Positions 46,401 to 59,090 of a stretch of DNA of 64,000 bases are shown piece after piece. The stretch's first letter is position 1, and every line of letters begins with the position of its first letter. The stretch comes from Anticarsia gemmatalis (taxonomy: Eukaryota; Arthropoda; Insecta; Lepidoptera; Erebidae), in NCBI RefSeq assembly GCF_050436995.1, contig NC_134757.1:1872501-1936500 (forward strand), read 5' to 3'. Made by a program: the position numbers and the translations under genes. Below the pieces are notes generated by a model. The model did no database searches. It was given only the letters and a program-made list of their open reading frames with translations, and was not told where the DNA came from.

Positions 46401-47639
46401 TTTTTTCTGACTTACTGCTTGTACTTTGTTTACATATTGTTCACTAGGACTATTTGTAATAAAGTCTTTTTAAAAACTGACATAATTATTATTGTAGTAT
46501 TAATAAAGTGGGTCATTACTCACGCATAACTCTCTCTAGTATATTAACAGGTAAACAGCCCAGAGAGACTTACCTGTGTTGCAGGAATTTCACAAACGTA
46601 ATTTACCCAGAACTAAATATAATATTCAATAATTAGAATTTACCTTCCATAATGAGATCATTAGTACCTACTCTCTTCCATCACTTTACGCAGTACTAAT
46701 TGTACTTGCCAACTCGGACATTTGATAGCAGACACACTTAGGTGTTACGAAAAACCTATTACTAAGGCACTTGGTAGGTTTCTACTTAATTAAATACTTT
46801 GTAAGTGCTATTTTAAGGCTCAAGGTTAAGGCTGTTAAATTATATCAAACTATATAACATAACTAACTATCAAGGACGTAGTTTCTTTGACGAATCTTCA
46901 TCATTTCGTAATTTTTTTGCTGTAGAATTTCGTTAATCTTATTATGCTAAAAGCAAAAAGTTTTCTTCTGCGTTCACAACGTTAGAGGACATAATGTTTA
47001 ACTTTAACATTTCCATTTTAAAACATGAAATGAAGCATCTTAACTTCTTCTACTACGTTATTGTATCTGAGACTGAATCCTAAAAGAAGAAAAGATTCTA
47101 CTGTACCAAGACAAAAAGATAAAGTTTATACTATTATTTAGGAGGTATAGAACCTTAAAACAATTCTCAGTTCTTTTATATTTTATTTTGACATCCACCG
47201 CTTATTCTCACAGATTACGAAACGGATCTTCAAACACCACTACGAATTGGACCAAGTATTTTAACTGTAACTGAATTTCAGTTGCATAATGTTCATGTAA
47301 GTTATGTGTGTAATGCTAGAAATTACGTGTTAACCTTCAAATTTACTTCAACTATTTCAAATATTAAATGTATTAAAATAATATGATTTATTCGCTATTG
47401 TTGTGTGTTACATTCCTCGCGTGTTCTTTTAAATTAAATAAATAAGTGTATTAATATAGCGAGTATTTGTTTTCTGTTGTTTCAATCTTTTCTCTTTTTT
47501 TTGTGTGGTTAGTGTACAAACTAATGTTAAAGTTTTTCAAACCTCAAAAGCCTGAGAATTGGCTTCTCAATGTGAATATGTAAGTACTAATATTTTAATA
47601 TTATTCACATTTAATATGATAAAATCTCCTGACTACACA
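46401..47639 (+). other. Putative intron, no feature seen
   Basis: AT-rich, no frame with coding character and no repeat that I recognise. Confidence 0.45.
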
Positions 47640-47770
47640 TTCGGCAAACGAGAAATTCATACACACATTCTTCCCAAAGGGGTAGACTGATACCAAAGAA
47701 CACCACTGAGTACGAAACAAACTTATCTGGCCACATTCACATCCATACATCTTGTCATACAGGACCGCCC
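47640..47770 (+). repeat. Dispersed repeat family A, copy 5
   Basis: ATTCTTCCCAAAGGGGTAGA, AACACCACTGAGTACGA, CACATTCACATCCATACATC, TTGTCATACAGGACCG. Diverged in the middle. The minus-strand frame at 47723-47911 overlaps it and is not a gene. Confidence 0.7.
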
Positions 47771-48036
47771 GCGCCGCGCCGTAATTTCATACAAATACCA
47801 CATTAAAACCTTTCTGAAAATGTTCTTACAATAATCTCGTGTATTTACTACGCACAAATGATTGACCATGTCTACATGTAACGTACATTCGTTACAGTAT
47901 AACCGTTTCAAACTGCTCGTCGATAGGTATCAGTCAACTGCATATGTTAGTTTATATTACGATGACTGAAATAGGTTGAGATTTAGACTTCTATTCGTTT
48001 AAACGTGTGTTACAATGACACATGACTATTACCAAT

Positions 48037-48300
48037 CTTCATTGTTTGGCCTAGCCTTTCTTCCAAATATATTGGAGTCGGCTTCCAGTTCCGATACAGC
48101 CGAGTACCCGTATTTTACATGTAGCGACTGTCTAGTGGAAATCCACAACCCAATTACCTAGTTTACATGATACTGCTCGCTATCACTGGTTGTCAGTTTA
48201 AAGTTCCTGATTGACTGGTAACGACTATCGAAGCTATGAAAGTGTTATCCCGGGCCCACAATTTAACGTGTCTTCCGAATCACGTAAGAAATCAGTATGT
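48037..48300 (+). repeat. Lepidopteran dispersed repeat (family G)
   Basis: Contains GGCCTAGCCTTTCTTCCAAA, GTCGGCTTCCAGTTCCGATA, CAGCCGAGTACCCGTATTTT, GCGACTGTCTAGT and AACGACTATCGAAGCTATGA. I recall this order from a repeat very common across moth genomes. Diverged copy, no coding capacity. Confidence 0.75.
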
Positions 48301-48629
48301 ATAATATGGCCACCCATCCACAAAACAGCCTAGGCAAGCGTAACTTAACCTCAGAGATCTAACCGCGCGTCTGTTGTTACTTAACTTTCCATTCCTCTAA
48401 TCTTCATTAAGCCTGTCAAATTTGGTTCTAAGGTCAAATCAAAAATAAATTTTACACCCATTTCAATACTATTGAAAAATAATGATTGGTCATGTTTTTC
48501 AACAAGTTTGCCGACTAATAAAAATGCTTTAGTTATCAAATCAGTCGGTTTTACAACACACACGAGATGATAAGCGTTTGATAAGTTAACTTATCTTGAT
48601 AAATGAAAGTATGTCTGCTTTTTATTTAT

Positions 48630-48637
48630 TGACGTCA
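48630..48637. promoter_or_regulatory. CRE-like palindrome TGACGTCA
   Basis: TGACGTCA within the 12-base palindrome ATTGACGTCAAT. A single site; functional relevance unknown. Confidence 0.2.
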
Positions 48638-48932
48638 ATACTCATTTATGTACTGACGATTTCTGCTAGCAACAGATTATGCTGTATGTAATTACTACTG
48701 TTAGGAAATACCTACTAGTAATAGATTATTAATTAGTTATTTCGTTCCTTGGTGTAATTTTTATTAACTTATTGATTTAATTAATTTAATTTAACTCTCT
48801 GTTAATCCTATTTCGATATCAGACGTCATCTAGTTTGCTAAAGTCCCTGGGATGTTGACCTTAAAGTGCACATCCACTTTTCATTCTTAAATCACGCGAA
48901 AAAGTGACTAAGTAAATTATTTAACCAAATAA

Positions 48933-49206
48933 ATCTATACTAATATTATAAAGCTGAAGAGTTTGTTTGTTTGTTTGTTTGTTTGTTTGTTTGTTTGTTT
49001 GTTTGAACGCGCTAATCTCAGGAACTACTGGTCCGATTTGAAAAATTCTTTCAGTGTTAGTTAGTCCATTTATCGAGGAAGGTTATAGGCTATATATCAT
49101 CACGCTACTACCAATTGGAGCAGAGTACGGGTGAAAAATGTTACAAAAACGGGGAAAATTTTGTTCTCCCTTATGTGACGCAAGCGAAGTTGCGCGGGTC
49201 AGCTAT
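48933..49206 (-). repeat. RTE/SINE-like repeat family B, copy 4 (inverted), with an 11-unit (GTTT) microsatellite
   Basis: ATCTATACTAATATTATAAA, then GTTT repeated 11 times (48961-49004), GAACGCGCTAATCTCAGGAA, and ends at GCAAGCGAAGTTGCGCGGGT. Copy 3 has only four units, so the tract varies between copies. Confidence 0.88.
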
Positions 49207-50041
49207 ATTTCATAATTTTGTCAACGTGAGTTGCTGCTCCTAAAGTATTTATCAATTCTTTTAATAAAGGTAATAATCAATTAATCGTCTATAAAGCTAT
49301 AAATAATAATAATTTCTTAGCCTATCAACAAACAAATAATAAACAACACGGTCATTTGTTACCAAACAGCTCACCAGCGATTACATTAAACATACTAATT
49401 GGCCATTCACGTTAATTCAGGCAATTAAAAACACGCATTACTTAATTACTACTAAGTAAACAGTTTTTTTACAACGATTACAAACCACGTGGTAATAGAG
49501 AATGTCTTTTGTAATAAAATAACGACTTTTATTTAAAAACTATATGTTAGTGTTAAAACATTAGTAATGTGTAATATTAGTTAAATATAAACTTTTTATC
49601 TAAGCAAATATTACTTAAATTACAATAAAATATTATTTTATTTAAGCATATTAACGATATTCTGAGGAATTTATATACGAGAGTCATATTGACTGCTTGA
49701 ATGTTTGGTTTGAAAATACTCTTTTAGAAACACGCCATGCATAGGGGCACGATTATTTTTAAGTTACAGAATTTCAGCCAAATTTCTATAGGTTCAAAAG
49801 TCGGGTAAGGGTTTCGTACTTTTCGTTTCACGCCTGCTATAAAGTAATATTTAAATGATTATGTATAAAGTACATATAATTCACCGGACAATATGTCAGT
49901 CACTTTTTCAGTCGATTTCTTTATCAGCTACAAAACCATTGCCTTCGGATATCATTGCTCAACACTACAACAAATTATCAATGCATTTTTAAATACAACC
50001 TTTCGAACCGCATTATTAAGAAATTTAGATCAAATCGTTAA

Positions 50042-50197
50042 GGCTTGGTACACACATATTCGGTTTGGCATTAATCGTTCCAAGCGGGCGGCAAAATGAT
50101 GTGTAGATGAACCCGATCGGCACAAACCAAACAAGTGAGTCGAATCGGTTTTGTTATTCTATAAATATTGCCAAACCGAATATGTGTGTCCCAAGTC
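50042..50197. mobile_element. 156-bp MITE with TAA target duplication
   Basis: The left arm CTTGGTACACACATATTCGG continuing TTTGGCA (50044-50070) is matched by the right arm TGCCAAACCGAATATGTGTG continuing TCCCAAG (50169-50195) with one mismatch. TAA lies at 50039-50041 and 50198-50200. Non-coding. The plus-strand frame at 49893-50099 runs into it and is not a gene. Confidence 0.82.
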
Positions 50198-50463
50198 TAA
50201 GCTGCTATCAAATCGAAATCAGCTTCTCTGCTTACCTCATTGCGTATGCAAACGATTGATGATACATATTACAACAGTTCTTTATCTAAATGTTAATCGT
50301 ATGATATGAGTTTTATCGTTATTGCAAATCGTTTGCGATTTTTTATGTTTTATTTCAACCGACCTTGTGAATATTATGTAGATTACTAGGTCTTAAATTG
50401 TATAATTTGTTACATTATAATATTACTTAGTGTATTTTTGTTATATGTTGCTTTAGCTAGTGA

Positions 50464-50702
50464 CTAGCTGACCCGCGCAACTTCGCTTGCGTCACATAAG
50501 AGAGAATTTTCCCCGTTTTTTATTTTTCGTTGCTACTCTTCTCCTAATGGCCGTAGCGTGAAGTTACATAGCCTAAAGCCTTCCTCGATGAATGGGCTAT
50601 CTAACACTGAAAGAATTTTCCAAATCGGGCAAACAAACAAACAAACAAACAAACAAACAAACAAACAAACAAACTGTTCAGCTTTATAATATTAGTATAG
50701 AT
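50464..50702 (+). repeat. RTE/SINE-like repeat family B, copy 5, with an (AAAC)n run
   Basis: CTAGCTGACCCGCGCAACTT ... AGCCTTCCTCGATGAATGGG ... about 11 AAAC units (50630-50674) ... TTTATAATATTAGTATAGAT. Lacks the GACCAG...GCGCGTTC block present before the microsatellite in the other copies. Confidence 0.85.
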
Positions 50703-50774
50703 AGTATAGATAAGTTACTGTAAACTAAGTACCTACTCAGTCTCACGTTCAATTACGAAATAGGATATTTAATG

Positions 50775-51010
50775 GAACTTAACCGCAGTGTATACGACTT
50801 CTTGACCATAGGATCTTCGGTTCTATTCCCGATCGTGCAAAGGACCACTCCTACCCACTGTTGAGTATAGGCCTTACCTCAATATGCCATTTTTTACGAA
50901 CCTGCGCTTGTGTCATCCATTCCATATAACATTTTTTTTATAGGAACCTGGAGTTTGGTAGTGTGCCCGGTATCAGGGAATTGGCTAGTCCCGTAATGCA
51001 TGGGATTGAC
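50775..51010 (+). repeat. tRNA-derived SINE-like repeat (family H)
   Basis: GGTTCTATTCC at 50819-50829 is close to a pol III B box (GGTTCGANTCC), followed by CGATCGTGCAAAGGACCACT and, after an AT-rich part, TAGTGTGCCCGGTATCAGGG and TAGTCCCATGTAAAGCG, motifs that I recall from lepidopteran repeats. Confidence 0.5.
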
Positions 51011-52629
51011 ATTGTTACTAGTCCCATGTAAAGCGAACTAGTTTGTATGTACTTTGAGATTATTACTTCTATAATCGTATACATCCACTACCGGTTGTTT
51101 TACTAAAGTTAGCTCGACTAAATAAACCCGGATTAGAAGATGTTTAGACAAGAATCCAGGCCAAAGTCGTTAAAGTTCAGCCGAGGCAGTGGTTATAGGG
51201 TTATTGTTCATAAATACTAGTTTAAGATAACTACTATGTAAGTACAATATATTATAATATTACCGCTTCCTCTTTGGGTTTAAAATAAATTCAACGGAAC
51301 AAAGACTTGGCCGTCCCGTTACTATGTGATATTAAATTATAATTAGTGTATGACACTTGTTTAGTTATTCCCCCGAAGTAACAAAAGAGCTTTATTTATG
51401 AGTACTGACTCTATACCTACTTTATTTAAACATTACTATCTGAACTTGACGCGATTTCCCCTCCACGCGTAGTTCAAGATGTAAATAAATAAGCTTCACT
51501 GCATATTCAATAACCAATTTCAAAGGATTTACCAACAACGCATCGTACAACACAGGATCAAAGCTCAAAGCATGCAATACAAAATTAAATTTCACATTCG
51601 TAATAAAAATAAGCAAACTGAAGTAAATAATCGCTTTAATCCTCAAATAATATTCGAAACTTATCATGCAACGCTAAAGTCTAACCATCTTATTTATAAA
51701 CACACTAGAAACCTATTTTAGTTTAAAAACTACTATAATATGTTTTCTCTTTTTCATTTCGCTAAGGAGTGAAAGAACCAAAACACTTTATAAGCCTTTC
51801 ATAATTTCATATATTTTTATGAATAAGAGGGTTTGGATATGATTTCGGAACTGCCCAGACTATGACCCATATGCCTACATGCACTAACAACCACAGCATT
51901 AGATATATGCCATTAGGCACAAAATTAGCTATGACACATAATGATGTCATACGAGAACAGACATATTGATCCATAATAGGGCACCACTTAATAGGACCGC
52001 TGTTTATATGAAGCTTTTAACGATCACATCACGATATATTTCTCTATGGAGTAAAACATATATAGATAGAGGTTGTATCTTTACAATGTTCTCTAGAAAG
52101 ATGTCAATTTACTCAAACAACTTAATTTTTAACCTGTGACACTATTTTCGATGACAAGTTGAGGTAACTCGTTTTGAAATCAACATAGCTTAGTTAGGTT
52201 CGCAAACCTTCTTTATTTTTTGTACATGTATGTATCTTTTAGATCAGTCAGAAATTAAATATCGACGTGCATCAATAATGAAAGTGCCCATTAGTGATAA
52301 AATGGCTAACAAGTTATCTACTCATAATGACATAGTTTTCATTAAACATGTCAATTACGAAAAGTACATAAAGCGATTACCGAAAATACGTACAGAATTA
52401 AGTGCAAACTGTCTGTAAGGAAACCTTATGAAGTATCTTAGTGGGTTTAAGGGTCTTTCAGAGGCTTACATTATATCCCAAATTAGCGATGTCGTATAGG
52501 TGATTTTGTAGCTATATGCATAATTATCACATCGAATATAGCACATGCCCATTAACATTGTGTACTTACCTTAATATCCACAACCCGTTTTGAGGATATA
52601 GATGAATAAACATAAAGATATTAAGAGGA
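51011..52629 (+). other. Putative intron, no feature seen
   Basis: AT-rich. Minus-strand frame 51422-51667 and plus-strand frame 52230-52418 have no domain. Confidence 0.45.
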
Positions 52630-52700
52630 AGTGCAGACAGGTGACGGAGCGAAGACGCCGTTGTTGTTACGTCTCCATAGCTCCTCTCCTTACTTCTCGG
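52630..52700 (+). repeat. Dispersed repeat family F, copy 2
   Basis: AGCGAAGACGCCGTTGTTGT followed by TACGTCTCC resembles 21590-21625 (AAAGACCGTTGTTGTTATGTC). Two partial copies only. Confidence 0.4.
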
Positions 52701-53399
52701 CTGCTCGCATATATCTTAGACACATTCATAATATAAATCATGGAAACCATTTAGGCCGGTCATTCCTATTGATGCACGTCATTCGTCATTGCATTGAATA
52801 TATGTAGGTTGTAGTTTTCATTGGAAATATCATGATTGTATTTAACAATTTCTGAATTTAATCCTTCTACGTTCAATAGAACAAAAAAAGTGAGTTAACT
52901 GGATAATTTTGGTAAAAAATATTTATGAATACACATACAACTTCCCAAAACTTGAACCTTTGCTTCACAGTGAAAGCTCTACAATCGCAGTCATAGCAGG
53001 CATTCATTTCGACACTTACAATGGTATAAAGAGAACCACATACATGGTTCAATGTCGTACAGTCGTAGTTGTAGCTTGCACACAAAGAGCTGAGGTCAAC
53101 GCGTGCCGTATCTAGCTCGCGTAGGATGCCTGACGCCATACCTGGCCAACCATACGACAATCAACTCTTAATAAATAACTATAACATTAATTAAATAACT
53201 TGTCGTTCATGTTTAGAAACAATTAGATCCGAAACAAATATAATGATTACGCAAATAAAATAAATATAAATATCATTGGACAACTCACACAGAGTCTTTT
53301 TAATCCAAACTGAGCAGAGCTTGTACTATGGTAACCAAATAATTGATAAACATACTTATATTCTTCTAAATACATACTTATATAGATAAATTAACAACC

Positions 53400-53520
53400 A
53401 GGCTCAGAACAGATACTCGTGCTCATCACACAAATATTTGTCCTGGGTGGGATTACACGTAGCGCTACGGTTATTGCAGTGATCACGTTAACCACTGCGC
53501 CAATATTTTTTCGGTATAGA
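53400..53520 (+). repeat. Dispersed repeat family E, copy 2
   Basis: CTCATCACACAAATATTTGT, CCTGGGTGGGATTACACGTA, GTTAACCACTGCGCCAATAT; a moth repeat type that I recall, shared with 29765-29885. Confidence 0.65.
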
Positions 53521-54280
53521 TATCAAACCTAAGATCTTATATGCTGGCGAAGCGGCCATGTTAACCACTAGACTCAAAAAGTCATTTTAAATTATTCTAC
53601 AATTGCCTTGTAGTTAGGTACAGGATAAATGTAACCTAGGCGCTTTTTACACCACTATTTCAGGCACAACCTAAATGCTAAATGGAGCAAGGACTTGGCC
53701 GACTGCCATTGCAATCGATCGTAGCAAACTAAACCTTTAGGAAAACTGAGAAGTACGACTAACATTCCAATTATTATTTATATTATTCATAACTACGGGA
53801 AGAAGAGTAATAGGTAGAAATTTCTGACAATCTTGTTCGTTGAAAAAAATTAGAGATTATTTTATAAGTACCTACTCTAAAACTTTTACAGTAAACTAAA
53901 TAAATATTAAAATTCTGACCTTGCAAATAACAAAAGTTCAATCTAGCATTTGATTTAAATCAATAAAATGATTTCAAAACAAAACAAAAAGAGAAAGAGA
54001 CTTCTAAACAGACATTCCGAAGCATTCACCTTTACAATCTATACATGACTACACTTTCACAATAATAATGAACAAAAGTGCAACAAAATCATGTATAATT
54101 AATAAAACATTGTATCACATTAGCGTAATCGTTGCACAACGTCGATCCAATTCGTTTGCTTGATTCAAGGCTACTGCATTTGAATGATGAAAGATGCGCC
54201 AACTTCTATTACCTACTTACATTCTTTTGTTAAGGTCGTCTTGTCCACTGACTGTCTACACAACGTGAGTAATGAATTTA
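53521..54280 (+). other. Putative intron, no feature seen
   Basis: AT-rich, nothing coding. Confidence 0.45.
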
Positions 54281-54394
54281 CCCCCGGTTTCTTAGGTATA
54301 TTTAGCGACAGTTTATCTATTCAATAGCGTTAAAACTCATACAAAAAAAAACGCAATTGAATAGATATACTACCGCTAAATGTACTCAGAAACC
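54281..54394. mobile_element. PIF/Harbinger-like MITE family C, copy 5
   Basis: TTA|CCCCCGGTTTCTTAGGTA on the left and CTACCGCTAAATGTACTCAG, AAACCAGGAG|TTA on the right. The TTA duplication is visible. The chance frame 54357-54560 starts inside it. Confidence 0.85.
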
Positions 54395-54417
54395 AGGAGT
54401 TAAACTACATACTCGTA

Positions 54418-54545
54418 TGTACATAGGATCACGCCTTCTTCCCATGAGGTTAAAGCAGAGACTAGAGCACGCTATTTGGTACGATCCTTGCAAGCTTACC
54501 TTGCTCCATAAAATTCATACATTATCTTGTCATACAGGACCTGCA
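54418..54545 (+). repeat. Dispersed repeat family A, copy 6
   Basis: GGATCACGCCTTCTTCCCAT, TTTGGTACGATCCTTGCAAG, TTGTCATACAGGACCTGC. Lies about 20 bp after MITE copy 5. Confidence 0.75.
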
Positions 54546-55600
54546 CTTTTATTCTGGTAACAATGTTAGTCTGCCTCCGGGCTTGCTCATGTATGTGACT
54601 GCAAGTGTCTAGATATTCCATTCAATTTCCGAATCGGGCAAAGTTGCGTAAGTAACGTGCTTTCCGATTTTTTGCAGGATTTTATACGTTTGGGAATATC
54701 AGTTCATAGTTTAGTATGACACTAACAATAAAAACGGCAAACGGAAATTCTACATTAATGAGTTTTTTCAGTAACGCAGTCCCCCTAAATTCGCCGTTCT
54801 TACTGAAGTATACCTCTGCCTGTACTATCGGGTTTCCAAAGCGTGAATTGAGTAAAGTAAATTCATGTTAAATCTCACACTTGGGAAGTTGTAGTGGTTT
54901 GTTATATTCCGTGATAGTGTGTAGGCGTCGAGTGTGAACTATCGAGTGGTACTTGCCGGGATTTATGTCTTAACAACTATGTTCTGCTGACTTAGTAATA
55001 AATATGTACAAATCATAGTTTCAACAAGGAAAAAAGTCTATAGTCACAAAGAAAATGAAACTGAAATATATTAAACTTACCTCTACCTTTCTCGAAAGAT
55101 ATACCTACTTATCTAAGAAGGGGACTCGCAGTGTAAAATAAAAATGAATTCGAAGAAACTTACTAGAATGCAAAGCAATAAATTACATTTAAAAAATAAA
55201 CACATAAAATAGAAAAAACTAATAAAATGTAATAAATAAATCAGTCCCATTACATACATAAGTCAATATCACATGCCATTAATTTCTCAACACAGTAGAA
55301 TGTTAGCAAAAGTTGCAATATTTTGCAACAAACTTATTGAGTGTTATCATTAACATAAATCTATCGGACTGTTACAATATCTGTTGCATTTCAAAGAGCA
55401 ACATATCAAGGACTTGACATTTGTAGTATATCTACTTTCTTTGAGTTATAAATTACCATACTTAGTGATGCATGAGATGCATCGAGTCTTCAAAAGCTTA
55501 ATGCAAAACTCATTTAGCAAGCCTGGAAGCTTTTAGTTTATCTTAATCAAGCCATTATATTTTTAATGTCAGACATGACTCTCTCTCCTTTAGTTATACT
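54546..55600 (+). other. Putative intron, no feature seen
   Basis: AT-rich, no coding frame of note. Confidence 0.45.
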
Positions 55601-55689
55601 CTACCACACTGAAATATTTGAAGCAATACAACTTATAACACTTTCCATATAGTCCATCGAAATGTTACAATTTGAGGGCCGAATATTGC

Positions 55690-55965
55690 ATTTCTTAGAG
55701 GACGCAATTTTATTTTTGGAACGTGTAGGGGGGGTCAATAGAAGCTTCACTTGAAGTTTGTGGGGTTGCCACTCTTGTCCCCCGGCCGCCATCTTGGAAA
55801 ACACTTTTTTTGCTATATCTCAGAAACTATGCGTCTTACAATAAAATTGTGAAAGCATAATTTGTAGTAAATTATTTTGCTTACAAATATGTTCCATAAC
55901 TTTTTGCCCTAAATTAACAATTAAAGAAGTTATAAGCAAAAAAGTGCAAGTGGGTGCCCAGTGCC
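55690..55965. repeat. Probable repeat with GGCCGCCATCTTGG block
   Basis: A distinctive block (GTTGCCACTCTTGTCCCCCG, GCCGCCATCTTGGAAAACAC, TATATCTCAGAAACTATGCG) that I believe is a moth repeat, placed directly before the non-LTR remnant at 55966. It keeps a minus-strand frame open (55601-55804) without a recognisable domain. The relationship to the LINE tail is inference. Confidence 0.4.
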
Positions 55966-56094
55966 AGATGGGTTGACGATATTGCAAGGACAGCGGGACA
56001 GGGTTGGCTTGAAATAGCCAAAGATAGAGATAAATGGAAATCTTTGGAAGAGGCTTTTGAATACATCATACAAAGGTTTAATATATTAAGATAA
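55966..56094 (+). pseudogene. Non-LTR retrotransposon (RTE-like) ORF 3' end
   Basis: A 42-codon frame with a stop, reading RWVDDIARTAGQGWLEIAKD then a DKWKSLEEAF segment. This RWxDDI...AG..W...A.DR..W..LEEAF pattern is the C-terminal end of reverse-transcriptase ORFs of RTE-type insect elements. The rest of the ORF is missing, so this is a 5'-truncated or rearranged copy. Confidence 0.75.
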
Positions 56095-58986
56095 AAACTG
56101 CACAAGACATTTTAAAAACGACTTATTTTTTTTCCGAATTCTCGACGTCAGTGTTAGCCAGTAGTATAATAATAAAAAAAATATTTTTAAATAACTGCTA
56201 TTAAAAAAACAGTTTTTGATTACTTCTAAAATGTAAATTCGATACTGGGTTCTCAAAATAAAAGTAGCTAAGAAAGTGAGGTCCAAGTTCCAGAACATTC
56301 GAAAGCCGACCGGTTAGACCCACTATAGTGTTGGTTACGTCAAGTCATATGAGCCTTTTGTTTTGCTCCCTATCTGGTTACATTGCCGTGTTGGGTTCAG
56401 GCTAAACGCTCTTAAAAATGGATCTTTTACATGGACAAAATAAGCGAAAGTTTTTGTGTAATGGGATATCTGGAAAGGCTTATTTAATTTCGCATACAAT
56501 TAATATATGTATATGAATTAACCGTCGTATATGATCCAAATGTTGTCTTTACCCTAAAGCCGTGGAAGGAGGATAACAAATTAGAAGATACCGTCATTCC
56601 TACAACCAAATTGATAGCGAAAACCTTTTTAGAATCAACCAATTATGGTCGAACATCTAACTCCCTTTAGAGGTTATCAATTGCAAAAACTACACACCTG
56701 ACATTTTTGAAGGACATCCTCAAAAACATCCCTACTTTATCCTTTTAATGTGTCCCCTCGCATTCCCATTTACGCACCCCATGAACTATTGTATCATATT
56801 CCTTCAATTTATACAGCTTAATAGCCATAAAGGTCATCTATTCAAATGAGGATAACCGTATTTCAGCCAGTTTGCAGTTCTACATTGGTAATGAGAACGA
56901 CTACTAATTGTATGCAAGTAGAGTGTAACGTAAAATTTCCAGCAAACAATGGCTGTAAGATGCGTGATTTTCTTATTCAGTACACAAATTATAAGGTTGG
57001 CATTTTTATACAAGTCCCTTGTGGTTTAGACGAAATTCATTTGAAAGGTGAGGACGTTAAACACGTAAGCCGTTTCCTTTATTCGTCAAACACCTATTTA
57101 TTCATTGTGTTACTATTTACTTAGTCACGAAAACACGTAAAGTTGACTTATGCACCTATTGAAACTAGTGTTTCCACGAACTTTTATAAAGCCACTGATT
57201 TATAGGTCACAATAAGAACAATAGTTAGGTTGCAAGCATTAGATCCAAACCTCCAAATAATGTTGTCATGCGTGATACTTTAATTACTACAAAATTTTAA
57301 TTACTGCGCTGTCATGTTATGAAGTCTTAACTAATATAAGACTGAACAAATCATTTTGCAAAACATAATTCATGTTAACGGATTATTTCATTAAATCTCA
57401 ATTTCTAATAACATCTATTGACACATCTTATTAACATCAAACAGGTGAAGATCGTCCTCAATATCATATTTAAAAGTGAAGATCCACAGCCCTAAAGCCA
57501 TATAGCCTAAGTCTTCCAAACAATCATTTTCTAAGTAATGTGTTAGTACTTTCACTTGTTCTCGACAAGTGCAATCTAGCCTAATGTTCTAAGAAACGTG
57601 GGGCATTTAGCTTTTGTTCTTAGTGCGATCTCATTGGTGTCATACGAGTACATATTGTGTCGTAAAGTGAGTTATAAGTGGTGTAATTCGCTTAAACTAC
57701 ATTACTTTATAGATGTTGAATGTGTACCGAGTTAATCTAGTTTTTTTAAGCCATTGTATTAGGTGTCGGGTAAATACGACTTATTGTACCTATGCTGCAA
57801 TGTGGGTTTCCTTTCCACTAATATGGTAGTGGCGCGGCCCTGGTTACATATTTATTATTATATTCATGGGCCAAAACTATACCAATAAATTACATATTAG
57901 TACTTACCTTAAGATCGTGCGTAATCATATGTTTAGCGAGTTAGCGACACATCCCCATAGAATTTTTAAGTTCTATGATTTTCTCAACATTATTCTGGTA
58001 TTTTCTTGTACTGAAACCACTATACAAAGGTTCTGTTACCGAAAAACAATTAACTCTTTTACCAGCAGTTCTCTGCAAAGATCTATTGTCCCGATTTGGT
58101 AATACAAAAGTTCACAATCGTTAAATGGTAAGTTACAGAGAGATTCATTGAACTTTACAAAGGACAAATATTCGTATGACCTACAAGTGAATCCGGATGT
58201 TTGTACGTACTACCCACACGGGGACACGATATATCAACAGTCCCGTTATACAAATACATATGTGATTAACACCCACTAATAATTATAATATAAAGAAGAT
58301 ACGCAGTAATTAAATCTCTCATCGATAAATAAAAAAGATCTATAAATCAATAAAATGTTTCAAAGTTAATTCATTTTGACTTAAGTATAATATCAAATTA
58401 GAAACTAGTCCAAATAAGATAATATAAATAATAATATATATTATATGCTTAAATATGTACTTTTTACTTTAAGCCTACAACAGAAATAAAGTGGATTCAT
58501 CACAGCAAAAAATATTTTCACTGGCTCTACAAACACTGATTAATGTGAACATTTGACTTAAAACTGTTTTCTTTCAAAGTTGTTAGTACAGTTATAAGGT
58601 ATATGAGAATATATAGGAAATCAACTCGTGGAAATCATTAAAATTTACATAAACACACAATCTCACTATGACTCATAATAATATAAACTTAACCAAGGAC
58701 GCGTTATAAAATTGAATTTTACGAGCATTATCGGCGCCAGTTGTCCACGAGTGTGGCATAAAAACATAATATTAACACTACTTAGCAGTAATACAAGCAT
58801 AATATGATATCTTTTAAACAATATAATAAGGTTTTTGAACCTTCAGGAAGAAGAAAAAAATGGTCTTTTTCATTGCCGACATCTGTATAAAAGTATTATG
58901 TGAAGATGCCAAGGTTGTCAGTCTAAAATAAGAAATATGAATCATATATCCATTCATAAATTAGCAAGATTTTAATGAGAATTATA
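56095..58986 (+). other. Putative intron, no feature seen
   Basis: AT-rich. Frames 56086-56298 (minus), 56846-57124 and 57866-58102 (plus) have no domain or splice context. Confidence 0.45.
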
Positions 58987-59090
58987 TTTGGATATGAATG
59001 AGGCAAGGGAAGTTTGTAAGGATCGTACCAAGTGGCGTTCTTTGGTCTCTGCCTACCTTTGGGAAAAGACTGTCATGTTATGTAAGTATG
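58987..59090 (-). repeat. Dispersed repeat family A, copy 7 (inverted)
   Basis: GGATATGAATGAGGCAAGGG, AAGTTTGTAAGGATCGTACC, AAGTGGCGTTCTTTGGTCTC, TGCCTACCTTTGGGAAAAGA: the complement of copy 4 in reverse order. Confidence 0.82.

Noticed and set aside
56846..57124. 92-codon plus-strand frame with several Cys
   Set aside because: No domain or signal peptide; composition like other chance frames here.
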